Source: Spirochaetaceae bacterium (lineage in GTDB: Bacteria > Spirochaetota > Spirochaetia > Treponematales > Breznakiellaceae). Taken from it: a stretch of DNA of 17,912 bases. Numbering within the stretch: the first letter of the stretch is position 1; each line of letters starts with the position of its first letter. The stretch lies in contig JAIRMO010000198.1 of the NCBI GenBank assembly GCA_031258625.1, positions 1 through 17,912 of the forward strand, written 5' to 3'. Under the pieces are notes generated by a model. The model was not told the origin of the DNA. It made no database searches and saw nothing but the letters and a program-made list of their open reading frames with translations. Shown here piece by piece: positions 1 to 6,652 of this stretch. The position numbers and the translations under genes were made by a program.

Positions 1-127
1 CGCCGATACTTGCCGGGCCGCCCTCAGGGGAGCCGCAGGAGATCACCATACCCGCGGCGCCGGCAACACCGCAGGCGAGCAGCGCCGTCAGGATGAGGGA
101 GACAATACCCCGGGCCGGACGTTTCAC
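1..127 (-). CDS. Partial lipoprotein or secreted protein, N-terminus only
   Basis: This is the first 42 codons of a gene that runs off the left edge. The frame has a positively charged start (GTG, then Lys-Arg), a hydrophobic stretch at about residues 8-29, and two possible lipobox cysteines: Leu-Leu-Ala-Cys19, and Val-Ile-Ser-Cys31 followed by a Gly/Ser/Pro-rich tether. That is typical of a spirochaetal lipoprotein, whose lipobox rules are loose. The GTG was chosen because a GAGG sits about seven bases upstream and because it gives a compact signal peptide. A much stronger Shine-Dalgarno plus ATG lies at 194-205, but with the present nine-C tract that ATG reads a different frame and stops at 24. 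The function cannot be told from this much protein. The frame is probably real; the exact start is uncertain. Confidence 0.6.
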   Translation of the reverse strand, partial: MKRPARGIVSLILTALLACGVAGAAGMVISCGSPEGGPASIG

Positions 128-140
128 GGCAAACCTCGTA

Positions 141-149
141 GGGGGGGGG
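141..149 (-). repeat. Nine-base homopolymer (poly-C on the coding strand) between alternative starts
   Basis: There are nine G on the plus strand, read as nine C in the minus-strand transcript. The tract lies between a strong AGGAGG/ATG start (194) and the GTG of the lipoprotein-like frame (127). With nine C the ATG frame ends at 24. With eight or eleven C it would join the lipoprotein frame. Such tracts can slip during replication; whether this one varies is not known. Confidence 0.6.
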
Positions 150-191
150 AGTAAAGAAATTAACAAAGGCAAGCGTGTGTGCCGTATGGGT

Positions 192-205
192 CATGGTTTC
201 CTCCT
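192..205 (-). promoter_or_regulatory. Strong Shine-Dalgarno plus ATG out of frame with the lipoprotein gene
   Basis: AGGAGG (205-200) lies five bases before an ATG (194-192) on the minus strand. This is the best ribosome binding site near the left edge. The 57-codon frame it opens overlaps the lipoprotein frame and ends with TGA at 26-24. It may be an overlapping leader peptide, or the true start of the gene in another length state of the C tract. Confidence 0.55.
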
Positions 206-236
206 TTTTTGGTTACCGCTTTACGGTAAGAAGGGT

Positions 237-272
237 AAAAAGCTGTTCCAAAAAGTGAAGTTTTGGAACAGC
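237..272 (-). terminator. Hairpin plus T tract at the 5' end of the leader (attenuator or operator)
   Basis: A perfect 12-bp inverted repeat (272-261 with 253-242, 7-nt loop) is followed on the minus strand by TTTTT (241-237), the form of an intrinsic terminator. It lies between the promoter at 277-305 and the ATG at 194, so it would act as an attenuator. It also begins almost at the predicted transcription start, so the same palindrome could be a repressor site or a 5'-stabilising hairpin. Its arm shares CTGTTCCAAAA with the hairpin in the dctP leader. Confidence 0.55.
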
Positions 273-276
273 CTCA

Positions 277-305
277 ATCATATCACGTTTTTTAACAAAT
301 AACAA
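277..305 (-). promoter_or_regulatory. Sigma-70 type promoter for the left-edge gene
   Basis: On the minus strand, TTGTTA (305-300) and TATGAT (282-277) are separated by exactly 17 bases, giving 4/6 and 5/6 matches to the consensus. The predicted start is near 270, at the first base of the hairpin, leaving a leader of about 75 bases to the ATG at 194. Confidence 0.55.
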
Positions 306-348
306 TGCGGCAATTCAAAGTTTAAATAGGCATAAAGAGAAAAGACGC

Positions 349-485
349 CTAAGGAAGCACTGATTTATTCAATCGAGAATAAATCAGTGCTCCTTTAATG
401 TGGTTTTTTCGCAGTTTTTCGTAGAAAAACGAGAAAAATAAGAGGGCAACGATGGTTAGCGTCACGTTAATCAGCGTTGCCCTAA
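349..485 (+). mobile_element. MITE-like structured element, copy 1
   Basis: A 129-bp core (353-481) is flanked by CTAA on both sides and matches copy 2 at 2431-2567 except at three bases. The ends form imperfect inverted repeats, about 12 of 15 bases from GGAAGCRCTGATTTA, and the 4-bp CTAA flank fits the YTAR target preference of IS5-group transposases. It has no coding capacity. Three hairpins are visible: 351-395 (about 19 bp with one bulged A and a 6-nt loop), 414-430 (7 bp, loop GTA) and 443-483 (9-bp outer stem, then an 8-bp inner stem with two G-U pairs). The G-U pairs suggest that the plus strand is the one folded as RNA. The family assignment is inference. Confidence 0.7.
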
Positions 486-646
486 AAGAACTTCCGGGGG
501 GCGGCCTGATACCTTAGTCTAAACAGCGGCCTTTATTCGATGGGGGTTTAATACCCAAGAACCCGCCTTCCGGCGGGGGAGCCTCTGGGGCGGTTCAATC
601 CTCTGCCGATGATGGCGGGGTAGCAAACCCCCAGTACTACCTCGAT

Positions 647-675
647 TTGACAGAAGCCCCCTTTTCGGTTATCTT
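647..675 (+). promoter_or_regulatory. Candidate ptsI promoter giving a leaderless transcript
   Basis: A perfect TTGACA (647-652) is followed after 17 bases by TATCTT (670-675, 4/6). Transcription would start at about 682, on the ATG of ptsI (683). No Shine-Dalgarno is visible before that ATG, which fits a leaderless message. The -35 box is strong and the -10 box weak. Confidence 0.4.
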
Positions 676-682
676 TATCATA

Positions 683-2419
683 ATGAAAAAATTGACCGGT
701 ATCCCCGCTTCCTCCGGTATTGTTTTAGGCAAGGCCTTTTTGTATCTGGAGGATGATTTTCCCGAATTCTCCCGCTACGCCATTGGGCCGGATCAGATTG
801 AGTCCGAGTGGCTCCGGTTCCAGGATGCCATAGAGGAGGCGGTCCGGGAGGTTAAGGCCCTGAACGACCGGGCGGTTCGGGAGATAAGCAAAGAACAGGC
901 GGCGATTTTTGAGGCCCATCTCATGATGTTGGAGGATCCTGATTTTAAGGATCAGATCCGGGCGAGACTCTCCAAAGACCAGAACAATATTGAATGGGTA
1001 GTCCGGGATATTTCCTCTGAACTGGTCCAAAAGCTCGGAGCCTCCGGGGACCCCTACCTCCGGGAACGGGCCGCGGATATTTACGATGTGTCCCATAGAA
1101 TATTGAATAAACTCCTGTCCATAACGAAATTTTCCCTCGCCGATCTGGCCGAGGACGTGATCCTGGTGGTGCATGATCTGTTACCATCGGAAGCCCTGGT
1201 CATGAACAAGGAACGGGTCAAGGGAATGGTCATGGACATGGGGAGCCGTACTTCCCATACCGCTATCCTCGCCCGGGCCTTTGAAATTCCCGCGGTATTG
1301 GGCCTTTCCAGCGCCACCTGGGAGATCAACCAGGGGGACATATTGATCATCAACGGCGATACCGGCCAGGTTCTCATAAATCCGGATGAAAAGGACCTGA
1401 ACCAATACGAACAGGCCATTTATCAGTACCATAAAACGTTTGACGGCCTTTTGGCCCTGGGGGATCTTCCCGCGGAAACCACCGACGGACACCGGGTCTG
1501 CCTCAAGGCCAATATCGAGATTCCCGAAGAGGCGGAACAGGTACGGCGGTTTGGGGCGGAGGGGATCGGGCTTTACCGGTCGGAGTTCCTTTTCCTTACC
1601 CCGGGTTACGCGGAGGAGGAGGAACAGTTCCGGGCCTACAGCCAGGTTGTCAAGGCCATGGAGGGCCTTCCCGTAACCATCAGGACCGTGGACGTTGGGG
1701 GGGATAAATTACTCCCCGAATTTCAGGCGGCGGATGAAAAAAACCCCCTTCTGGGCTGGCGGGCCATCCGGTTTTGCCTTTCCCGGCCGGAGTTATTTAA
1801 GACCCAGCTCAGGGCGATCCTCCGTTCCAGCGTGTACGGTACGGTGCGGATCATGTTCCCCATGATTTCCGGGATCGAGGAACTGGAACAGGCCCGAAGT
1901 CTTTTGGAGGAGGCCCAGGGGGAATGCCGGCGGCGGGGTCAGACCTATGCCCCGGATATCGAGGTGGGAACCATGATAGAGATCCCCTCGGCGGCGCTGA
2001 CCGCGGATATCCTGGCGGAGAAGTCGGACTTTTTTTCCATTGGGACCAATGACCTCATCCAGTACACCCTGGCGGTGGACCGGGGAAACGAAAAAGTCAA
2101 CTATTTAGCCCAGCCTACCCATCCGGCGGTGCTGCGGCTCTTAAAAAACACCATCGACGCGGCCCACAAGAAGGGGATCAAGGCGGCCATGTGCGGAGAA
2201 CTGGCGGGGGATACCGCCGCTACGGCGCTGCTCCTCGGGCTGGGGTTGGACGAATTCAGCATGACCGCCTCATCCATACCCCAGGTGAAACGGATCATCC
2301 GGGGGGTGGGCCTGGAAAACTGCCGGGGTTTGACCGAAAAAGCCCTGAATTGTTGTTCCTATTCCCAGGTAACCGCCCTGGTGGAAGAATGGATGGACAA
2401 AACGTTCTCCGCCAATTAA
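683..2419 (+). CDS. ptsI: Phosphoenolpyruvate-protein phosphotransferase (PTS enzyme I)
   Basis: Enzyme I takes the phosphate from PEP and passes it to HPr, the first step of sugar uptake or of regulatory PTS signalling in the cytoplasm. From the ATG at 683 the protein is 578 residues, the normal length. The N-terminal HPr-binding helices are followed by the phosphohistidine segment SRTSHTAI with His192 (E. coli His189). The PEP-binding barrel has GLYRSEF with Arg299, RTVDVGGDK, the SIGTNDLIQY signature with Asn455, and AMCGE with Cys504; every catalytic position is kept. An upstream in-frame TTG at 647 falls inside the likely -35 box, so the ATG is preferred. No ptsH or EII gene is adjacent, so whether it serves sugar transport or only regulation cannot be told here. 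It is bracketed by two copies of the MITE-like element. Confidence 0.97.
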   Translation: MKKLTGIPASSGIVLGKAFLYLEDDFPEFSRYAIGPDQIESEWLRFQDAIEEAVREVKALNDRAVREISKEQAAIFEAHLMMLEDPDFKDQIRARLSKDQNNIEWVVRDISSELVQKLGASGDPYLRERAADIYDVSHRILNKLLSITKFSLADLAEDVILVVHDLLPSEALVMNKERVKGMVMDMGSRTSHTAILARAFEIPAVLGLSSATWEINQGDILIINGDTGQVLINPDEKDLNQYEQAIYQYHKTFDGLLALGDLPAETTDGHRVCLKANIEIPEEAEQVRRFGAEGIGLYRSEFLFLTPGYAEEEEQFRAYSQVVKAMEGLPVTIRTVDVGGDKLLPEFQAADEKNPLLGWRAIRFCLSRPELFKTQLRAILRSSVYGTVRIMFPMISGIEELEQARSLLEEAQGECRRRGQTYAPDIEVGTMIEIPSAALTADILAEKSDFFSIGTNDLIQYTLAVDRGNEKVNYLAQPTHPAVLRLLKNTIDAAHKKGIKAAMCGELAGDTAATALLLGLGLDEFSMTASSIPQVKRIIRGVGLENCRGLTEKALNCCSYSQVTALVEEWMDKTFSAN

Positions 2420-2430
2420 TTATACAGAGC

Positions 2431-2567
2431 CTAAGGAAGCGCTGATTTATTCAATCGAGAATAAATCGGCGCTCCTTTAATGTGGTTTTTTCGCAGTTTT
2501 TCGTAGAAAAACGAGAAAAATAAGAGGGCAACGATGGTTAGCGTCACGTTAATCAGCGTTGCCCTAA
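2431..2567 (+). mobile_element. MITE-like structured element, copy 2
   Basis: This second, directly oriented copy (core 2435-2563, CTAA on both sides) lies 12 bases after the ptsI stop and 21 bases before der. It differs from copy 1 only at 2441 (G for A), 2468 (G for A) and 2470 (C for T). All three lie in hairpin 1 and keep it paired: an A-U pair becomes G-C, and a U-A pair becomes U-G. In this place it would be transcribed in any ptsI-der read-through message. Confidence 0.7.
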
Positions 2568-2588
2568 GCTGTTCCGGAGTGTTATTTC

Positions 2589-4004
2589 ATGGAATTTAAC
2601 GGCGATTTAAAATACCGGAACCTCCCGGTGGTGGTCCTGGCGGGGCGGCCCAATGTGGGTAAATCGACCCTGTTCAACCGGCTTTTGCATAAACGCCGGG
2701 CCATCACGGATCCTACCCCGGGGGTTACCCGGGACCCGGTGGGAATGGATGCCTTTATCGCGGGAAAGCCCCTGCGGCTCATCGATACCGGAGGGTTCAA
2801 GCTGGACCGGGATCTGCCGGACATCCTGGATGACCTGGTGGTGGGACGGACCCTGGAAACCCTGGGAGAGGCGGCATTGGTGGTGCTGATCCTGGAAGCC
2901 GGGTCCGTAACCGCGGAGGATGAGGAATTTATCCGCATCCTCCGGCCCCTCCGGGACCGTTTATTGGTGGCGGTGAATAAGACCGAAGGGGGCCGCCGGG
3001 AGGCGGATTCCTGGAACCTCCTCTCCTACGGGTTTGAACGTGTTTTTATGATCTCCGCCGAACACGGGGATAACGTGGGGGAGCTTGAGGAGGCCATAAT
3101 CTCCCGGCTGGATTTTTCCCGGGTGGAGCTTGACGATACCGAAGGCCGGCCCATACGGCTCGCCCTGGTGGGAAAGCCCAATACGGGAAAATCCACCCTG
3201 TCAAACCGGCTTACCGCTTCGGGGGCTTCCATCGTGAGCGATATCCCCGGTACGACCCGGGATGTGGTGGAGGGGGAATTTTTCTATAAAAACCGGCGTT
3301 TTTTGGTTCTGGATACCGCGGGGATCCGGCGCAAATCCAAGGTTACCGAAAACATCGAATATTATTCGGTGAACCGGGCCATTAAAACCATGGACGAGGC
3401 GGATGTCGTGATCATCCTCATCGACGCCCGGGAGGGACTGGCGGAACAGGACAAAAAGATCGCCGCCCTGGCCCACGAAAAGGGCCGGGGGATCATCCTG
3501 GTCCTGAACAAATGGGATACCATGCCCCCGGTTAAAAACAGCTTCACCGCCGCCCGGGACCGGACCAGGTTTCTTTTCCCCAAGATGGATTACGCCCCCA
3601 TCCTGGCCCTGTGCGCCCTGGACGGCGCCGGGGTGGAGGAAATGCTCTCTACGGCGGTACGGATGTACGCCCAGCTCAACAAACGGGTTGAGACCGCCCC
3701 CCTCAACCAGGCCCTGGAACGCTGGCTTGCGGAATATCCCCCCCCCACCGGGCCCCGGACCAGGTTCAAGGTAAAATACGCGGTCCAGGTGTCGGACAAC
3801 CCGGTTAAATTTGTTTTTTTTGTTTCCCGGCCCGGGGCGGTGAGTGAAGCCTATGTTTCTTACCTCCGAAACCGGATCCGCAAGGACCTGGGGTATTCCC
3901 TCGTCCCCATCGGAATCGAACTCCGCCCGTCGGGGAGAACCGAAGGCCGGCCCCCCGGAAGGGCCTCCCCCCGAGGGGCCCCCGCCGGCAGGGGCCGGAG
4001 ATGA
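2589..4004 (+). CDS. der: Ribosome biogenesis GTPase Der (EngA)
   Basis: Der is an essential tandem GTPase that helps mature the 50S subunit. Domain 1 shows GRPNVGKS (19-26), DTGG (66-69) and NKTE (130-133). Domain 2 shows GKPNTGKS (195-202), DTAG (242-245) and NKWD (307-310). A C-terminal KH-like domain follows, ending in a basic Gly/Pro/Arg tail after about residue 447, as many Der proteins do. The 471 residues are slightly long for the family. GGAG (2576-2579) lies nine bases before the ATG. The G4 motif of domain 1 has Glu where most GTPases have Asp. The stop overlaps the next start as ATGA, so translation is probably coupled. Confidence 0.97.
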   Translation: MEFNGDLKYRNLPVVVLAGRPNVGKSTLFNRLLHKRRAITDPTPGVTRDPVGMDAFIAGKPLRLIDTGGFKLDRDLPDILDDLVVGRTLETLGEAALVVLILEAGSVTAEDEEFIRILRPLRDRLLVAVNKTEGGRREADSWNLLSYGFERVFMISAEHGDNVGELEEAIISRLDFSRVELDDTEGRPIRLALVGKPNTGKSTLSNRLTASGASIVSDIPGTTRDVVEGEFFYKNRRFLVLDTAGIRRKSKVTENIEYYSVNRAIKTMDEADVVIILIDAREGLAEQDKKIAALAHEKGRGIILVLNKWDTMPPVKNSFTAARDRTRFLFPKMDYAPILALCALDGAGVEEMLSTAVRMYAQLNKRVETAPLNQALERWLAEYPPPTGPRTRFKVKYAVQVSDNPVKFVFFVSRPGAVSEAYVSYLRNRIRKDLGYSLVPIGIELRPSGRTEGRPPGRASPRGAPAGRGRR

Positions 4005-4357
4005 CTTCCTACGGGATAGGGGACGTGGAAGCGCTTTTGGGGCTCAAGGTCCACGTTATCCGGTACTGGGAGCGGGAAATCCCCCTGGTTCAGCCCCGGC
4101 GGGACCATATAGGCCGGCGGGTATACTCCAAAGGGGACCTCCGGATCCTCCTCAGGCTTAAACACCTCCTCTATGACCGCCGGTTTACCATTGAAGGGGC
4201 CCGGGAGGAGCTTTTCCGGGAACTATCCGGTTCCTCGGCGGATCTGCGCTCCCACATCGACGCCCTGCGGTCGGAACTGCTGGACCTGTATTTTACGGTC
4301 CACGCCTGGAGGCCGGAGCCCTGGGGGGTAAAAAAGGGGGATAATTCCCCGGAATGA
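4001..4357 (+). CDS. MerR-type winged-helix regulator
   Basis: This 118-residue protein begins with a MerR helix-turn-helix (about 3-24, including HVIRYWERE), the wing (GRRVYSKGD) and the second helix pair (ILLRLKHLLYDRRFTIEGA). The C-terminal part is a short helix with no cysteines, so it is not a metal or redox sensor of the classical kind. It resembles the small MerR-like proteins found beside housekeeping genes, such as those next to ihfA in alphaproteobacteria. Its ATG overlaps the der stop and its stop overlaps the next start, both as ATGA, so all three proteins are probably made from one message. The targets are unknown; autoregulation of the operon is possible, but no operator was recognised. 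Confidence 0.85.
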   Translation: MTSYGIGDVEALLGLKVHVIRYWEREIPLVQPRRDHIGRRVYSKGDLRILLRLKHLLYDRRFTIEGAREELFRELSGSSADLRSHIDALRSELLDLYFTVHAWRPEPWGVKKGDNSPE

Positions 4358-5577
4358 GGAAGGAGTCCCCCGTGGAAACCCTTTTCCCTCCCCTGGGGGC
4401 CGGTATTCGTCCCCTCCTGGAGGGGCTCCCCGCGCTTATCGACCGGGTCTTTCCCCTGCCCCGGCGTTTCCGGGCCGGCCTCCCCCGGGAGGTGGCGGAA
4501 CTTTCCCGGCTCCTTACCAGCGGCCGGGGGGAACGGGAGGGCGGTTACCTGGGCAGGCCCGGCCTGCTTTCGGCCTACCTCCGGTATTTTCTCCCCTGGA
4601 ACGTCTACCGCCTCTGCCGGCTGCTCCCGGCCCTGCCCCTCCCCCTGGCCGCCGGGGACGCCCTTACCGACCTGGGATCGGGGCCCCTCACCTTGCCCCT
4701 GGCCCTCTGGATTTCCCGGCCCGATTTGCGGGGTCTGACCCTGGAATTCCGCTGCCTGGACCGGACCGGGGCGGCCCTGGAAGCGGGGAGGGCCCTTTTT
4801 TCCGCCCTGGCGGGGAAGGACCCGCCCTGGGTCATAAAAACCATCCGGGCCCCCCTGGGCGCCCCGGTTCACGGACCCCGGGCCGCCCTGGTTACCGCCG
4901 TCAATATGTATAACGAAGTTCCGGGGCAGGGCGCCCCGGGGCCCGGGGCTTTGCCCGGGGCTTTGCCCGGGGCTTTGCCCTTTGCGGAAAGGCAGGCCCG
5001 GCTGCTTTCGGCCCTGGCGGGGGAAGGGGGTTCCGTCCTGGTGGTTGAGCCCGGGACGCCCCGGTCCGGGGAATTTATCGCCGCCCTCAGGGACGCCTTG
5101 GTGAAACAGGGCCGTTTCCCCCTGGCCCCCTGCCCCCATAGCGGGGTCTGTCCCCTTCCGGGGGGGCTTATCCCCGGGGGCAGGGCAAAGGCCAAGTGGT
5201 GCCATTTCGCCTTTGCCACCGGAGACGCCCCCCGGGACCTGCACCGCCTGTCCGCCGCCGCGGGTTTCCCCAAGGAACGGGCGGTTCTCTCCTTCCTTCT
5301 GGCCGGCCCCCGGACCGGCAAACCCCCGGAGCCTCCCGGCTCCCCCCTCCCGGTACGGATCATCTCCGATCCCTTCCCCCTGTCCCGGGGCGGCGGAGCC
5401 CCGGTCAGGCCGGGGGGGTACGGCCGCTACGGCTGTTCGGCCCAAGGACTAATCCTCGTTGCCGGAGCCCGGGAAAAAACAGAATCCCGGGAGCCGGGAA
5501 CCCTGCTCCGGCTGACGCCCCCCGCCGGGGAACAACGGGATCCCAAAAGCAAGGCCCTGATCTTTCCCCTGGAATAA
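4354..5577 (+). CDS. Rsm22-family SAM-dependent methyltransferase-like protein
   Basis: The protein (407 residues) matches the Rsm22/METTL17 family, linked to assembly of the small ribosomal subunit in bacteria and mitochondria. A glycine-rich SAM motif, DLGSG, is at 106-110, VNMYNE at 183-188 and LVVEPG at 229-234. The family cysteines are all present: CPHSGVC gives Cys260 and Cys266, WCHF gives Cys283 and YGC gives Cys361, a set that in METTL17 holds an Fe4S4 cluster. A low-complexity Gly/Pro/Ala-Leu insert at 191-209 comes from a 12-bp DNA repeat. The gene overlaps the MerR gene by ATGA and is third in the der operon, consistent with a ribosome role. The DNA is very rich in C, which creates a long but meaningless antisense frame. 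Whether it methylates RNA or only binds the ribosome is unknown. Confidence 0.85.
   Translation: MRKESPVETLFPPLGAGIRPLLEGLPALIDRVFPLPRRFRAGLPREVAELSRLLTSGRGEREGGYLGRPGLLSAYLRYFLPWNVYRLCRLLPALPLPLAAGDALTDLGSGPLTLPLALWISRPDLRGLTLEFRCLDRTGAALEAGRALFSALAGKDPPWVIKTIRAPLGAPVHGPRAALVTAVNMYNEVPGQGAPGPGALPGALPGALPFAERQARLLSALAGEGGSVLVVEPGTPRSGEFIAALRDALVKQGRFPLAPCPHSGVCPLPGGLIPGGRAKAKWCHFAFATGDAPRDLHRLSAAAGFPKERAVLSFLLAGPRTGKPPEPPGSPLPVRIISDPFPLSRGGGAPVRPGGYGRYGCSAQGLILVAGAREKTESREPGTLLRLTPPAGEQRDPKSKALIFPLE
4941..4980 (+). repeat. 12-bp tandem repeat inside the Rsm22-like gene
   Basis: The unit GCCCGGGGCTTT occurs three times in a row plus four bases of a fourth, perfectly conserved. It encodes an in-frame Leu-Pro-Gly-Ala repeat, so a change in copy number would lengthen or shorten a surface loop without shifting the frame. 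Confidence 0.85.
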
Positions 5578-5723
5578 CCTTTGACCGCCGGACCGGGATA
5601 AAGAAAAATAAAAAAAAATCAAAAATGGGGTAACATTTTTTTTAATACTGTGTTAAAATAGTGAGTGTTTTTATGATATGTTATCCCTGGTTTGGGGGTA
5701 TATTTTTTAAAAGGAGTGGATGT

Positions 5724-6374
5724 ATGAAACGTCTGGTGTTTTTTCTCTTGATTATTGGTCTCGTGGTATCAGCATTTGGGCAGCAAGTACCGGAATACCG
5801 GTTTGCCTCGGGAAGTTGGGCTTTTACCGGCCCCCGGTTATACCAAAATGACGCCCGGGCGCCCCTGGCCAAGGTAAATTTCCGGGTTCCCCAATCAGGC
5901 CCCATGATCTATGAATTCAACGCCCGGTATGAATCCGGCGCCGAAGATGGTCACGGCGGTTTTGGCATACATCTATTTGCCGATACCGCCTACAACGCCG
6001 TTTCCTGGGGAGCCGGAAAGTCCTACCTTTTATGGCTTAACTATGATGAAAACCCCCTTCGGAATTCGGGGATTCCTGCGGGGTTGAGCGCCCAGGTATA
6101 CAAGAGCACTTCCAATTCCAGTATGACCCTGGTGGATACGGTAGATTTGAATGAATTCGCCTATCTGCTCACCGACGCGAATCTTTCCCAGCCGGTGCCC
6201 GTGAAAATCTGGATGGACGGTTCTTCCGGTGAAGTCCGGGTATACGATCCCACGGATCCGGCGCTGGATTACTATTTCTATTTTTATGTTGATCCCAAGG
6301 ATGTCCCCCTCCGGGGAGATTGGGTCGCCCTGCGGACCAACGGTTTAAAACTATCCTTTGGGTTGGGACTGTAA
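5724..6374 (+). CDS. Secreted protein of unknown function
   Basis: The ATG at 5724 was chosen over an upstream in-frame start at 5661 because AAAGGAG lies seven bases before it and because it gives a clean signal peptide: Lys-Arg, a hydrophobic core (about 4-16) and Ser-Ala-Phe-Gly before Gln-Gln. The mature protein is about 195 residues, rich in aromatic residues and Gly/Asp, with alternating polar and hydrophobic stretches that suggest a beta-sandwich. Phrases such as IYEFNARYESG and VKIWMDGSSGEVRVY look like those of carbohydrate-binding or laminin-G-like folds, but I do not recognise a family. No lipobox is seen, so it is periplasmic or exported. It stands alone: the gene before it ends at 5577, and the next gene converges on it. 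The AT-rich leader (5580-5720) has a possible -10 TAAAAT at 5654-5659. Confidence 0.8.
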   Translation: MKRLVFFLLIIGLVVSAFGQQVPEYRFASGSWAFTGPRLYQNDARAPLAKVNFRVPQSGPMIYEFNARYESGAEDGHGGFGIHLFADTAYNAVSWGAGKSYLLWLNYDENPLRNSGIPAGLSAQVYKSTSNSSMTLVDTVDLNEFAYLLTDANLSQPVPVKIWMDGSSGEVRVYDPTDPALDYYFYFYVDPKDVPLRGDWVALRTNGLKLSFGLGL

Positions 6375-6545
6375 CCTTCCGCGTTGAATGAGGGGGCTTG
6401 CCCCCGGACAGCATACCCGGGAAAGCGACTTTTGCGCCGGGTGTGTGTTTGTCTTTAATGAGACGCGCCGGTAACGCCTTTGTTCAACGGCCCCCGTGTC
6501 CGGCGGGAGAGGCGGCGCCCGGCGAAGCGCAAGGGATAGGAGCGG

Positions 6546-6582
6546 AATACGTTTTGACAGGAAGAACCTGTCAAAACGTATT
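6546..6582. repeat. Perfect 16-bp stem inverted repeat between convergent genes
   Basis: Arms 6546-6561 and 6567-6582 are perfect complements around a 5-nt loop (AAGAA). It lies between the ends of two convergent genes, where a two-way terminator would be expected, but no T tract follows on either strand. Smaller GC-rich hairpins sit nearby (6392-6405 and 6599-6616). It may stop or protect both 3' ends. Confidence 0.7.
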
Positions 6583-6652
6583 ATAGCGGATAGCCCGGTC
6601 CGGCGCTTGCGCCGGATGCGCCCGGAATTCGTCGCGTTATAAATGAATTGGA

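Noticed and set aside
93..302. 69-codon plus-strand frame at the left edge
   Set aside because: It runs opposite to the promoter, leader and signal-peptide frame on the minus strand and has no ribosome binding site or recognisable protein.
562..577. GC hairpin (CCCGCC/GGCGGG) before ptsI as a terminator or riboswitch
   Set aside because: There is only a 6-bp stem with no T tract, and no riboswitch consensus was recognised in 486-646.
725..1174. 149-residue minus-strand frame inside ptsI
   Set aside because: It is a shadow of ptsI; no signal or family motif is seen and ptsI has all its catalytic residues.
4171..5445. 424-residue open frame antisense to the MerR and Rsm22-like genes
   Set aside because: It is low-complexity Gly/Pro/Gln/Arg, with no family motifs, and is a product of very high C content; the plus-strand frame has clear family motifs and coupled starts.
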